Under the pieces are notes generated by a model. The model had not been told where the DNA came from, did not search any database, and saw only the letters and a list, made by a program, of their open reading frames with translations. DNA of 64,000 nucleotides from assembly GCF_002163625.1 (NCBI RefSeq), contig NZ_CP020892.1:4092001-4156000 (forward strand), written 5' to 3'. Positions 7,786 through 16,636 of this stretch are shown here, in pieces. The DNA comes from Pseudomonas sp. M30-35 (lineage in GTDB: Bacteria > Pseudomonadota > Gammaproteobacteria > Pseudomonadales > Pseudomonadaceae). Position 1 is the first letter of the stretch. Each line of letters opens with the position of its first letter. The translations under genes and the position numbers were made by a program.

Positions 7786-9495
7786 CTACTTACGTTTTAG
7801 CAGGCCTCCAGTCAGACCGCCACCTGTGCCACCAGCTCCAGCTCCAGCTCCAAGACCACCCAACAAACCTCCCAGACCACCTGAAGCACCAGTACCTGTT
7901 GTTGTGCCTGTAACCAAGCCACCTAAGACGCCAACAGTTTTGCCAAGAGTGTCCACCGTATTACCCACTTGCTTTAAAACCGGATTGTTGCTCGCCGCAG
8001 CAACCTGAGTGCCCAAACCGCTGACCGCACCCCCTACGTTGTTAAGCGCAGCATTAACCGGGGCGCCTAGCTTAGTGGCATCACCCACCTTCTGAGTGAC
8101 GCTACTCACGCCGCCGACAACCGGAGTCACAACCTTACCCAGTGATGCACCGGCAATCGTTAATGGCGCAGTTAGGCCATTGTTGGTATTGGGCACTCCA
8201 TTGCCACCCACCAAAGTACCTAATGAAGCGACAGTCCCACCAATCGCATTACCGTTACCTGCAGCACCTCCGACAATGCCGTTAGTTCCGCCCAAGTTGA
8301 GGCCTTGGCTAAGCGACTGCACTGCGCCGCCAGCCGTTTCGAGCAAGCCACTAACAGGGCCGCCGAGTTTGGTTTTGTCAGCCAGACCACTGGTTAAACT
8401 ACTTGTGGTTGTCACCAGGCTGTTCAAACCGCCAGCAGCCAAGGGCAGGCCAGAAGTGCCTTCGCCATCAGGATTGACGTAGCCACCTGCAGCACCAGCC
8501 GTGCCTGCGACACCATTCAAGACGCCGCCAATGGTTGAAGTAAGTGGATTACCGCCACCGACGCCGGCGGCTTTATCGCCCAGCCCGCCGAGCGTGTCGC
8601 TAACCTTGGCAACTAAACCGGACACAGGCTGACCCAAGCCAGTTGCAGTGCCGAGGGTTTGAGTTGTGCCCTCAACAATGCTCACCACTGGCACCAACAA
8701 TTTGGAGCCCACTTGATCGGTCACCTGCCCCAAAGGACCCGTGGTGCTGGCAAGACTTAAGGTGTCGCCCAGCATGGTCACACGCTCACCAACGCCATCG
8801 ACAACGCCACCGACTTTACTCACAACACCGCCAACCAGAGGTACTTTCTGAATCGCAGAGTTATCCCCGACAAGTTGCAGCGAGTTACCCACGCTGGAAA
8901 CACCTGTGCCGAGATCGCCAACCGCATTACCCACACCTGCGACGGTAATGCCCACTGAATTGCTATCTGTACCGAGTTGACCCAGACCATCACTTAAACC
9001 ATCGCTGATGCTGTTGACCGCATCACCAGTTGATGAAACCAAGCCACCAACGCCTGAGGTCAGATCAGTATTGCCTGCAATTGGGGTATTGGAAATCTGA
9101 TCGCCCAGGTCAGTTAAACCATCGCCGATTGCGCCGGTAGTGTCGGCAATGTTATCCACCAGATCACCGGTCACCAATGGAGTCTGGCCTGTACCGGGAT
9201 TAGGGTCAGGGTCAGGATTGGGGTTCGGATCAGGATCAGGGTTAGTCACAACCGGTGGGTTGCCAGTGCCATCGCCACCGCCGCCAGTGCCATCGCCACC
9301 ACCGCCGTTACCTGTTCCATCGCCACCGCCGCCGTTACCTGTGCCGTCGCCACCATCAACTGCGCCAGGATCAGTCGAACTGCCATCTACAACACTTTTC
9401 GAACCACCGCCGCCACTGCTACAACCCGCAGTGAGTGAAACCATTAATATCAGTGCGAGTGCTGTGCTTGCTTTAATTATTGTGGAGCTATTCAT
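7786..9495 (-). CDS. Glycine-rich repetitive lipoprotein, candidate TpsB partner
   Basis: The 569-residue product starts with a lipoprotein signal (hydrophobic ALALILMVS, lipobox LTAGC). A low-complexity GNGGGGDGT repeat and a DPNPNPDPD-type linker follow to about residue 110. The long remainder is built of degenerate repeats rich in V, G, L, N and T (patterns like VGxVVxxVGGVVDGVG, LGGPVSGLLETAGGAV), ending in a glycine-rich tail and KRK. There are no cysteines after the lipobox and almost no aromatics. Some databases call similar proteins collagen-like, but I do not see a continuous G-X-Y pattern. The ATG at 9495 matches the lipoprotein signal; an 84-nt longer frame is unlikely. It is probably a surface adhesin or matrix protein exported with the downstream TpsB; this is inference. 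Confidence 0.75.
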   Translation of the reverse strand: MNSSTIIKASTALALILMVSLTAGCSSGGGGSKSVVDGSSTDPGAVDGGDGTGNGGGGDGTGNGGGGDGTGGGGDGTGNPPVVTNPDPDPNPNPDPDPNPGTGQTPLVTGDLVDNIADTTGAIGDGLTDLGDQISNTPIAGNTDLTSGVGGLVSSTGDAVNSISDGLSDGLGQLGTDSNSVGITVAGVGNAVGDLGTGVSSVGNSLQLVGDNSAIQKVPLVGGVVSKVGGVVDGVGERVTMLGDTLSLASTTGPLGQVTDQVGSKLLVPVVSIVEGTTQTLGTATGLGQPVSGLVAKVSDTLGGLGDKAAGVGGGNPLTSTIGGVLNGVAGTAGAAGGYVNPDGEGTSGLPLAAGGLNSLVTTTSSLTSGLADKTKLGGPVSGLLETAGGAVQSLSQGLNLGGTNGIVGGAAGNGNAIGGTVASLGTLVGGNGVPNTNNGLTAPLTIAGASLGKVVTPVVGGVSSVTQKVGDATKLGAPVNAALNNVGGAVSGLGTQVAAASNNPVLKQVGNTVDTLGKTVGVLGGLVTGTTTGTGASGGLGGLLGGLGAGAGAGGTGGGLTGGLLKRK

Positions 9496-9882
9496 GATCA
9501 GAGTCCTTCCATAAGTGCCGTAGACATCAGAGCTTTCATCTTGTGAAAACCCAACAACCTGGGACTTATAGAAGTACAATAACTTTCCAACAACAACCCG
9601 TATATTGGTATTAACAGTTTATATAACTACGCCATACCAAGTGCAAACTATTCACCTTTAGTTAGTCACAAAGTTATATAGCACTACCACCAACACACTC
9701 TTAATTTACTAGCTTATAGATTGAGACACTTTAATTGTACAAAGTTCACTCTTACTAATTTGCACACATTGCAATTGAACCTACACATTTATAAAGACCA
9801 CACGCAATAGAAGTGCAAAACGAGAAACAGTGAATAACCCAACCTACGAGTCGTCAACGAGCACAATCGTCTCACTACTCCG
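9496..9882. promoter_or_regulatory. AT-rich upstream region of the lipoprotein gene
   Basis: About 390 bp without a gene. The stretch 9560-9830 is visibly AT-rich compared with its neighbours (runs such as AGTTATATAGC and TTAATTTACTAGC). This fits a long regulated promoter, perhaps bound by MvaT/H-NS-type silencers. I could not fix a -35/-10 pair. Confidence 0.4.
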
Positions 9883-9883
9883 T

Positions 9884-9929
9884 GCTGGAGCCCCAGCGGA
9901 GGCTGCCTCCGCAAAAGGCTGGCGCCAGC
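9884..9929. repeat. Cluster of three adjacent palindromes
   Basis: Three hairpin-forming palindromes are packed in 46 bp: GCTGG-AGCC-CCAGC (9884-9897), GCGGAGGC-T-GCCTCCGC (9896-9912) and GCTGGCGCCAGC (9918-9929). The motif GGGCTGCCCCAGCAAT follows at 9933, and a close form of it recurs near 28711. The cluster is REP-like in character and lies upstream of the YdcZ-like gene. Confidence 0.7.
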
Positions 9930-10017
9930 GAGGGCTGCCCCAGCAATACCTCGCTTGGTGCTTCTTCAACGGTTCGTTTTCGGCATAATACGACGCCCAC
10001 ATCCAAGGATCTCTGTT

Positions 10018-10467
10018 ATGCCCGCTACGATTTGGTGGTTACTCGCCCTGCCTTTTGTCGCAGGTGCCTGCCTGCCGCTACAAGCAGGTATCAATGGTCA
10101 ATTAGCTAAACAGGTATCCAGCGTACTGGCGGCGTCACTGATTTCTTTCGCGGTCGGCACTACAGCGTTGTTACTGCTGGTCTTGGCGCAACGAGAAGTA
10201 CCGTCGCTCGGCGCGCTGAAAGGCCTCACGTGGTGGCACTGGTGTGGCGGTATGCTCGGCGTCATGTTTATTGCAACCGCTGCATTTGCAGGGCCACGCG
10301 TAGGTGCCGTGTTATTTATGGCGCTGGTTATTGCCGGGCAACTGACAATGGCGGTAACCCTCGACCACTTTGGTTGGGCCGGTTTTAAAGAAGCGCCTAT
10401 CAGCGCCGGGAAAATAGGCGGATTGCTGTTGATCGTCGCGGGTATCTGGCTGATCCGACGCGGCTGA
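10018..10467 (+). CDS. YdcZ/DUF606-family small multidrug-type membrane protein
   Basis: The 149-residue protein is almost entirely hydrophobic, with about five membrane helices. Its features are typical of the DUF606/YdcZ branch of the drug/metabolite transporter superfamily, for example PLQAGINGQLAKQ near the first helix and GVMFIATAAFAGPRVGAVLFMALVIAGQ in the middle. It ends with LLLIVAGIWLIRRG. The ATG at 10018 has AAGGA upstream; longer in-frame extensions back to 9955 lack a site. The substrate is unknown. It appears to stand alone, separated by 240 bp from the next gene. Confidence 0.8.
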   Translation: MPATIWWLLALPFVAGACLPLQAGINGQLAKQVSSVLAASLISFAVGTTALLLLVLAQREVPSLGALKGLTWWHWCGGMLGVMFIATAAFAGPRVGAVLFMALVIAGQLTMAVTLDHFGWAGFKEAPISAGKIGGLLLIVAGIWLIRRG

Positions 10468-10707
10468 GACGCCACCGATACTGAATTAACGCTGAGCTTA
10501 AGGCTGGAGCTCACGACACCGACACGATTGACCTTAGCGCTGTGCCCCACAACAGGGGCTGCGCCGCAAAGATTACTCAAGCGGCGTTGCGAGGGTACTG
10601 AAACCATCGTGCTAGGCTTGGATAAAGCCTGTGCCGCTGGCGTGCACGATTAGCCACAGATCGCAGATATTTTGCTAGGTCATTGAAGACTCAATAAGGA
10701 ACCGCCC

Positions 10708-11559
10708 ATGTCTGAAGTACTCGCCTGCATTGATGGCTCAACCGCCACCCCTGCTGTTTGTGATTACGCGGTATGGGCAAGTCAGCGCCTGCAAACGTCA
10801 CTGACGTTTCTGCACGTAGTGGATCAGACACAGTATCCACAACGTAGCGACCTGAGCGGCATCATCGGTTTAGGCACCCGCGAGCATTTGCTTGAAGAAC
10901 TGGCGAGCGCTGACCAGCAACACAGCAAGCAGGTGCTCGAACAAAGCAATCAGATACTCGAAGCGGCGCAAACACGAGCCGTGCAGGCGGGAATTAGCGC
11001 ACCACTCATACGCCAAGGGCATTGCAACCTGGTGAAAAGCCTTGGCGCGCTGGAAGACAGCATCCGGCTACTGGTGCTCGCTCGCCACAGCGCCACTAAC
11101 GATAATGTGGCCGAGCACGTAGGCAGCCAATTATTGAATGTTGTGCGCACACTGCAACGGCCGACCTTAATTACCTGTGGCGACTTTATCGCGCCGCAAA
11201 ACTACCTGTTCGCCTATGACGGCAGCTTCACCGCTCGCAAAGCCTTGCAGATGGTAGCCAGCAACCCTTTATTGGCAGGGCTGCCTTGCCACTTACTGAT
11301 GGTTGGAAGCGACGAAGCGGCATGCAAGGTACTGCTCAATGAAGCAGCGGAGATGATCAAACCTTCTGCCAGCGAAGTCACGATCATCTGGCGTGAGGCG
11401 GATATAGAGCCCTCAATTCGTGCCTATCAATTGCAGCAAAAGATCGACCTGCTGGTGATGGGCGCGTATGGCCATTCGCGTATTCATCAGTTCTTGCTCG
11501 GCAGCACCACCAGCCAGTTAATCGCCTCGAGTACCAGCCCGCTACTGATACTGCGCTAA
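10708..11559 (+). CDS. Tandem-domain universal stress protein (UspA family)
   Basis: The 283-residue protein has two Usp domains. The first, about 1-140, opens with EVLACIDGS and lacks a clear ATP loop. The second, about 155-283, opens with LFAYDGSF and carries the ATP-binding pattern GAYGHSRIHQFLLGSTT (G-2x-G-9x-GS/T). UspE/UspA-like proteins aid survival under stress and bind nucleotides; the target is not known. The ATG at 10708 has AAGGA upstream. It converges on yehW with only 15 bp between stop codons. Confidence 0.9.
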   Translation: MSEVLACIDGSTATPAVCDYAVWASQRLQTSLTFLHVVDQTQYPQRSDLSGIIGLGTREHLLEELASADQQHSKQVLEQSNQILEAAQTRAVQAGISAPLIRQGHCNLVKSLGALEDSIRLLVLARHSATNDNVAEHVGSQLLNVVRTLQRPTLITCGDFIAPQNYLFAYDGSFTARKALQMVASNPLLAGLPCHLLMVGSDEAACKVLLNEAAEMIKPSASEVTIIWREADIEPSIRAYQLQQKIDLLVMGAYGHSRIHQFLLGSTTSQLIASSTSPLLILR

Positions 11560-11574
11560 GACCTGCCGGAACGC

Positions 11575-12318
11575 CTAGCGGCCATAACGCAATGCCAGCC
11601 CCTGCTGCACGCGCTCGAAAGTGCTGTCGATACAGACAGCCAGCAATCCAATCAGCACAGCGCCCTGTAATACATAAGCGGTATTGCCGTTAACCAGCCC
11701 GGCAATCACGGGGTTGCCCAAGGTGCTGGCACCAATCGTTGAGCCAATCGCAGCGGTGGCGATAGTAACGGTCACGGAGGTACGGATACCGGCCAGAATC
11801 ACCGGACTGGCCAGCGGCAGCTCGACCTGCAGCAAGACTTGCAGCGGCCCCATGCCAATGCCTTGAGCGGCCTCCAGCGCTGATGGTGACACGCCTTGTA
11901 GTCCCGCCAGCGTGTTGCGCAGAACCGGCAACAAGCCATACAGCATCAGTGCGAAAATCGTTGGCAGATTACCAAAGCCGAGCAAGGGCACCGAAAGCGC
12001 CAGCACCGCAACCGGCGGAAAGGTTTGTCCAATTGATGCGACCTGACTCACCAACGGTAAAAAATCCCGCCCCCACTTGCGCGTCACCATGATCCCGGCC
12101 ATGACACCAATTCCAATCGAAAAGATTGAAGCTACGGCGACCACAAACAAGTGATTAAACAGCAGTTGCGCAAAGCTTTCCCGTTGGTAAATAACTTCGC
12201 TTGCGGCGGGGCTCAACAGGCGAAAATAACCTTCGAACTGGCCCATGCCAAACACGGCCAACCCCAGCAACGCGAGCCAAAACAGCGGCCCTCGCCAATT
12301 TTTGATATGGCTGATCAT
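11575..12318 (-). CDS. yehW: Osmoprotectant ABC transporter permease YehW
   Basis: This is an inner-membrane permease of the YehZYXW/OpuC-type importer for betaine-like solutes. The 247-residue protein has about six helices and the permease EAA-type loop (ALEAAQGIGMGPLQVLLQVELPLA) at about 150. Length and gene order match E. coli osmF-yehY-yehX-yehW. The start overlaps the yehX stop as ATGA (12315-12318). It is the last gene of the operon and converges with the stress-protein gene. Confidence 0.92.
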   Translation of the reverse strand: MISHIKNWRGPLFWLALLGLAVFGMGQFEGYFRLLSPAASEVIYQRESFAQLLFNHLFVVAVASIFSIGIGVMAGIMVTRKWGRDFLPLVSQVASIGQTFPPVAVLALSVPLLGFGNLPTIFALMLYGLLPVLRNTLAGLQGVSPSALEAAQGIGMGPLQVLLQVELPLASPVILAGIRTSVTVTIATAAIGSTIGASTLGNPVIAGLVNGNTAYVLQGAVLIGLLAVCIDSTFERVQQGLALRYGR

Positions 12319-13268
12319 GACGCTCGACTGTGCAGTAATGCGTTGATCGGCAGAATACCCAGCGGCTGTGCAGCCTGATCACGCACACAGAGCACATCGG
12401 TACGATGCCAAAGCATCAGCGACAAGGCTTGGCGCAGACTACTGCCGACATCGACTGAGACACTCGGCAGCTCCGCGCTGATCGGTAACATAAACTGTTC
12501 AACTCGCTCCAGACTGGCACGCTTAAGGCCGCGTTCGGATTGCCCCAGCAGACTCTCGACAAAGCTGTTGGCCGGGTTGTTCAACAGGTTTTCCGGGGTG
12601 TCATGTTGAACAATCCGGCCTTTGTCCATCACCACAATCCGGGTCGCTAAACGCAAGGCTTCATCAATGTCATGGGTGACGAAAACGATGGTCTTATGGA
12701 TACGCATCTGGATGCGCAACAGCTCGTTTTGCAGCGCCTCGCGGGTGATCGGATCAAGCGCACCGAATGGCTCATCCATCAACAGAATATCCGGGTCGGC
12801 CGCCAACGCACGAGCAACGCCAACGCGCTGCGCCTGGCCGCCAGAAAGCTGGCTAGGAAACTTATGCGCAAAGGTTTCGTGGGGTAACCCGAGCAACTCA
12901 AGTAACTCACGCACCCGTGCATCAATTTTCTCTGCCGACCATCCGAGTAACCGCGGCACCACGCCAATATTGCGTTCCACCGTCCAGTGCGGGAACAGCC
13001 CCGTACTTTGAATCGCGTAGCCCATGCGCCGGCGCAACAGCTTGCTGTCGAGCGCTGCGACACTTTCGCCATCGACCCATATCTCGCCGCTGGAGCAGTC
13101 AATCAGCTTGTTCAATAAGCGCAGAGTGGTCGATTTACCGCAGCCTGAGGTGCCGATAAATACGCAAATTTCACCTTTTTCGATGCGTAACGACAGGTTA
13201 TCGACCGCAGTGATATCACCAAAATGACGGCTGACATTGCGTAGCTCAATCATGGCGTCGCCATTCAT
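12315..13268 (-). CDS. yehX: Osmoprotectant ABC transporter ATPase YehX
   Basis: This is the ATP-binding subunit of the osmoprotectant importer. The 317-residue protein shows Walker A (GTSGCGKST, about 39-47), the ABC signature LSGGQAQRVGVARAL (about 140), Walker B ILLMDEPFGALDP and the H-loop VFVTHDIDEAL. A C-terminal CBS-like region (about 240-317) is consistent with OpuCA-type regulation. The start ATG overlaps the yehY stop (ATGA) and has GGAG upstream. Confidence 0.94.
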   Translation of the reverse strand: MNGDAMIELRNVSRHFGDITAVDNLSLRIEKGEICVFIGTSGCGKSTTLRLLNKLIDCSSGEIWVDGESVAALDSKLLRRRMGYAIQSTGLFPHWTVERNIGVVPRLLGWSAEKIDARVRELLELLGLPHETFAHKFPSQLSGGQAQRVGVARALAADPDILLMDEPFGALDPITREALQNELLRIQMRIHKTIVFVTHDIDEALRLATRIVVMDKGRIVQHDTPENLLNNPANSFVESLLGQSERGLKRASLERVEQFMLPISAELPSVSVDVGSSLRQALSLMLWHRTDVLCVRDQAAQPLGILPINALLHSRAS

Positions 13269-14437
13269 CTTTGTGCTCCTGCTTTAGCCAATGAGGCCAG
13301 ACTACTGAACAAGGCGTCCGCTAACAGCGCCAGGATGATGGTTGGCAAAGCACCGAGCAACACCAGGTCCATCGCACCCTGCCCCAGCCCCTGAAAAATA
13401 AAGCTGCCAAAACCACTGGCACCAATCAGCGCGGCGACTGCGGTCAGGCCGATCGCCTGAATAGTGGTAATGCGAATGCCCTCGATGATCACCGGCAGCG
13501 CGAGTGGCAGCCGCACTTGGCTAAACACTTGCCAACTGCTCATGCCCATGCCGCGCGCAGACTCGATCACCTCTGCGGCAACGCCTTGCAAGGCCACACA
13601 GGTATTACGCACCACCGGCAACAAGCTGTAAGCGATCAATGCCAATAACGCTGGAGCCCAACCGATGCCGCGCACATCAAGCTGTTGCAGCAAGGGCGAA
13701 TGTGCCGACAAATAACTCAGTGGCGCGATCAACAAACCAAACAAAGCCAGGCTTGGAATGGTTTGAAAGAAGTTAAGCAGGGCAAAAACGGGACGCTGCA
13801 AACGCTGCACACGAATGATCAGCCAAGCCACCAGCAAACCGATCACCAAACTCACCAACAGCGCTCCGCCGACCAGACTCAAATGGCCGTAAAGCAATTG
13901 CCAGAAGGTTGAACTGCGACTGCTGTATTCGCGCAACAGAGCCAGAGGCGCCAACGCGCCGGAGCTGATCAACAGCCAGATAACGCCGAACAGCAGCGCG
14001 ATAATAATCTTGACCCCGCGGCGCCCACCCGCAATCCGTTGCTGCAACTCAACCAGAAGCAGAACACCGATAAACAGCAAGCTCCAGCAACTCCCCGCCA
14101 GTCCAACCCGCGCGTAGGGTTGCTCGGCACTGATGTGCTGCTGGATAAACCAGGCGAGCGCCACCGGCAGTTGAATCAGCAGTGCGCCACTAAGCCCGAG
14201 CATTAACCAGTAGCGTTTGGCTGTTGGCCACAGCGCCAGGCCGCCCAACCCAAGCAAACCGGCAACAACCGCTAACAACCAAGGCCAGCCGAGCCCCGCC
14301 AGCAGGCTAAGGCCCTGCCCCGGAACAATTCGATTAGCTTGGACACTGGCAAAGTTGCTGAAACAGATGACCAGCAACGCCAGCACCACCAAGGTCACAA
14401 CAACGCGATTACGCTCAAGCAATTTAGGCGCATGCAT
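13265..14437 (-). CDS. yehY: Osmoprotectant ABC transporter permease YehY
   Basis: This is the larger permease subunit. The 390-residue protein carries N-terminal helices (about 10-145) not found in YehW, and then a permease domain with the EAA-type loop VIESARGMGMSSWQVFSQVRLPLA at about 290. The length fits E. coli YehY. The start overlaps the osmF stop as TAATG at 14437, and its stop overlaps the yehX start, so the operon is tightly coupled. Confidence 0.92.
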   Translation of the reverse strand: MHAPKLLERNRVVVTLVVLALLVICFSNFASVQANRIVPGQGLSLLAGLGWPWLLAVVAGLLGLGGLALWPTAKRYWLMLGLSGALLIQLPVALAWFIQQHISAEQPYARVGLAGSCWSLLFIGVLLLVELQQRIAGGRRGVKIIIALLFGVIWLLISSGALAPLALLREYSSRSSTFWQLLYGHLSLVGGALLVSLVIGLLVAWLIIRVQRLQRPVFALLNFFQTIPSLALFGLLIAPLSYLSAHSPLLQQLDVRGIGWAPALLALIAYSLLPVVRNTCVALQGVAAEVIESARGMGMSSWQVFSQVRLPLALPVIIEGIRITTIQAIGLTAVAALIGASGFGSFIFQGLGQGAMDLVLLGALPTIILALLADALFSSLASLAKAGAQR

Positions 14438-15360
14438 TAATGACTAAGGCCATCCAGAAAATTACGCGCCACCTGTTGTGGGTCAGCACCATTGACGGCC
14501 ACATCAGCGTTGAGTTTTTGCAGGACTTTCTCATTCAGTGCTGCAAAAACCGGCGCCAGCAAGGTTTCAATCTGCGGATAGCTTTTGAGCACCTCTGCCC
14601 GCACCAGCGGCGCGGGCTGATACACTGGCTGTACGCCTTTGCTGTCAGTCAAGGCAACCAGATCAAGCGCGCTCAAACCGCCATCTGTACCGTAACTCAT
14701 GGCGGCATTTACACCGTTGGTTTGTAGTGCTGCTGCACGCAAGGTAGCGGCGGTGTTGCCACCCGAGAGCACCACTAACTGCTCCGGCTTGAGGGTGAAG
14801 CCATAGGCTTTCTGAAAGGCTGGCAAGGCGGTAGGCGAATCAACAAACTCGGCACTGGCAGCAAATTTGAAGTCGCCACCCTGGTTCAGGTAACTGGCCA
14901 GATCATCCAGCGACACCAACTTATGCTCACGCGCCACATCACCCCGCACGCTGATTGCCCAGGTGTTGTTGGCATTCGCTGGCTGCAACCAAACCAGTTG
15001 GTTAGCCGCCAAATCGAGTTCTTTTACAGTGCTGTAGGCTTTGCCGGGATCTTTCCATACGTCGCTGTCCGCACGGTTGAAAAAGAACGCGCCGTTGCCG
15101 GTGTACTCGGGATAGATATCAATCTCACCGGCAATAAGTGCAGTGCGGACAATACTGGTGGCGCCAAGCTGTAAGCGCAGGGTTACCGGCACACCGCCTT
15201 GTTCAAGGGTCTGGGCAATCAATTGGCCCAGGACCGCACCTTCAGTATCAATCTTTGACGAGACCACTACTGGTTTTGCTGCATAAGCAGCCGAGACGCT
15301 GAGTGCCGAAGCCATCATCAGACACTGGACAAACTGCTTAACACGTGAAGATAACGACAT
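14437..15360 (-). CDS. osmF: Osmoprotectant-binding protein OsmF/YehZ
   Basis: This is the periplasmic substrate-binding protein of the importer (OpuAC/QAT family). The 307 residues start with a signal peptide (FVQCLMMASALSVSAAYA) and the family start VVVSSKIDTEGAVLGQLIAQ. The segment GEIDIYPEYTGNGAFFF lies at about 78-94. It is first in the operon osmF-yehY-yehX-yehW. In E. coli the equivalent operon is stress-inducible with low betaine affinity; whether that holds here is not shown by the sequence. Confidence 0.93.
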   Translation of the reverse strand: MSLSSRVKQFVQCLMMASALSVSAAYAAKPVVVSSKIDTEGAVLGQLIAQTLEQGGVPVTLRLQLGATSIVRTALIAGEIDIYPEYTGNGAFFFNRADSDVWKDPGKAYSTVKELDLAANQLVWLQPANANNTWAISVRGDVAREHKLVSLDDLASYLNQGGDFKFAASAEFVDSPTALPAFQKAYGFTLKPEQLVVLSGGNTAATLRAAALQTNGVNAAMSYGTDGGLSALDLVALTDSKGVQPVYQPAPLVRAEVLKSYPQIETLLAPVFAALNEKVLQKLNADVAVNGADPQQVARNFLDGLSH

Positions 15361-15640
15361 CTTATGCCCCTGATCGTGGTCAGTTCGGCGCTTTCATTAG
15401 AGCGCCAGAAATGATGCCAATAGCAAAGACTCGGCCGCAGTTTTTTCGCGGCCCAGCCATTTCTGACATCCAGGTGTGGCATAAGAGTAAAGCAGTGCGC
15501 TCGCCAGCGCCAAATAAAGCCCCAGTATCACAGCCAACAAATGTGCGATGCACCGCTTAATAAACCGAATACAGCGCAATTATTCGTGGCTGAGTCTCAA
15601 GCAGATCACCACTCGCCTAGCGATGACGGACACAAGCAAG

Positions 15641-16525
15641 TCAAGACTGTGGCGCGACTAAACGGCCATATACCCGGCCGCCAAATACATTAATCACCAG
15701 CCCGGCCATAACCAATAACGCCCCCATCATTTGCAGATGACTGAGTTGCTCATTGAGCAGCACTGCAGATGAACTCAAACCAATGACCGGCACCAGCATT
15801 GAGAATGGCGCGATCTGGCTTGCCGGATAGCGCGACATCAAACGGCTCCACAAGCCGTACCCCAGAATAGTTGCGATAAATGCCAGATAAACGATAGCCA
15901 GTATCGACGACAGGCTGATGTTGCGCAGCGAACTCTCGATTTGCGCAGGGCCTTCAAACAGCAACGACATCGCCAGAAATGGCAACGGCGGGATCAAGCT
16001 GCCCCACACCACCAAACTGACCAGATTAATCTGACCGACTTTTTTGGTGATGATGTTGCCCATTGCCCACATCACCGCCGCACATATTGTCAGTACAAAC
16101 CCGGCCAGGGTCATGCCTGCCCCGCTTTGCATGCCAATCAACAGCAAACCTGCGGCCGCCACCACCAGCCCCAGCACGTTGCTGGTACGCACTCGCTCGC
16201 CAAGTACCAGGGCTGCGAACATCAGGGTAAAAAATGCTTGCGACTGCAGAATCAAAGAGGCCAACCCGGCCGGCATACCGACCGACATGGCCGAAAACAA
16301 AAACGCAAACTGGCCGAATGAAATAGTCATGCCGTAGGCAATCAACCAGCGCAGTGGCACGTTTGGGCGCTTGATGAAAAATATCGCTGGAATGGCCGCC
16401 AAGGTGAAGCGCAAAGCTCCCAACAGCATTGGCGGCACGCCATGCAGGCCGACTTTGATCACCACAAAGTTAAGCCCCCAGACCACGATCACCAACAGGG
16501 CAAAACACGCATCTCTGGGCGTCAT
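15641..16525 (-). CDS. EamA-family metabolite exporter
   Basis: The 294-residue membrane protein has ten predicted helices in two EamA repeats (about 5-135 and 150-290). It is similar in pattern to EamA/YdeD cysteine and O-acetylserine exporters (ALLVIVVWGLNFVVIKVGL at the start; MVPVIGLSSSAVLLNEQL late). I chose the ATG at 16525, which has GGAG upstream; a longer frame reaches 16567. The promoter region carries a direct repeat of GTACAGTCAG. The substrate cannot be read from sequence. Confidence 0.85.
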   Translation of the reverse strand: MTPRDACFALLVIVVWGLNFVVIKVGLHGVPPMLLGALRFTLAAIPAIFFIKRPNVPLRWLIAYGMTISFGQFAFLFSAMSVGMPAGLASLILQSQAFFTLMFAALVLGERVRTSNVLGLVVAAAGLLLIGMQSGAGMTLAGFVLTICAAVMWAMGNIITKKVGQINLVSLVVWGSLIPPLPFLAMSLLFEGPAQIESSLRNISLSSILAIVYLAFIATILGYGLWSRLMSRYPASQIAPFSMLVPVIGLSSSAVLLNEQLSHLQMMGALLVMAGLVINVFGGRVYGRLVAPQS

Positions 16526-16587
16526 CAGCGCTCTCCAGACTAGAGTTTGAAAACCCCATCTAAACACTGCCGACGCGTATGGGAGCA

Positions 16588-16621
16588 GTACAGTCAGGCT
16601 AAATTATGGCTGTACAGTCAG
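16588..16621. promoter_or_regulatory. Direct repeat in the eamA promoter
   Basis: GTACAGTCAG occurs at 16588-16597 and again at 16612-16621, 24 bp apart, between the pbpC stop codon and the eamA start. The second copy is preceded by CT, giving CTGTACAG. The arrangement resembles a two-site operator such as those of MocR/PdxR-type regulators. No regulator gene is adjacent. Confidence 0.5.
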
Positions 16622-16636
16622 CTGTATTCTTCCCGC

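Noticed and set aside
9882..10109. 75-codon plus-strand frame over the palindrome cluster
   Set aside because: It overlaps the YdcZ-like gene in another frame and covers palindromes; no coding signs.
15397..15579. 60-codon minus-strand frame upstream of eamA and downstream of the osmF start
   Set aside because: It has a hydrophobic segment but no ribosome site and lies in a 280-bp promoter gap; not supportable as a gene.
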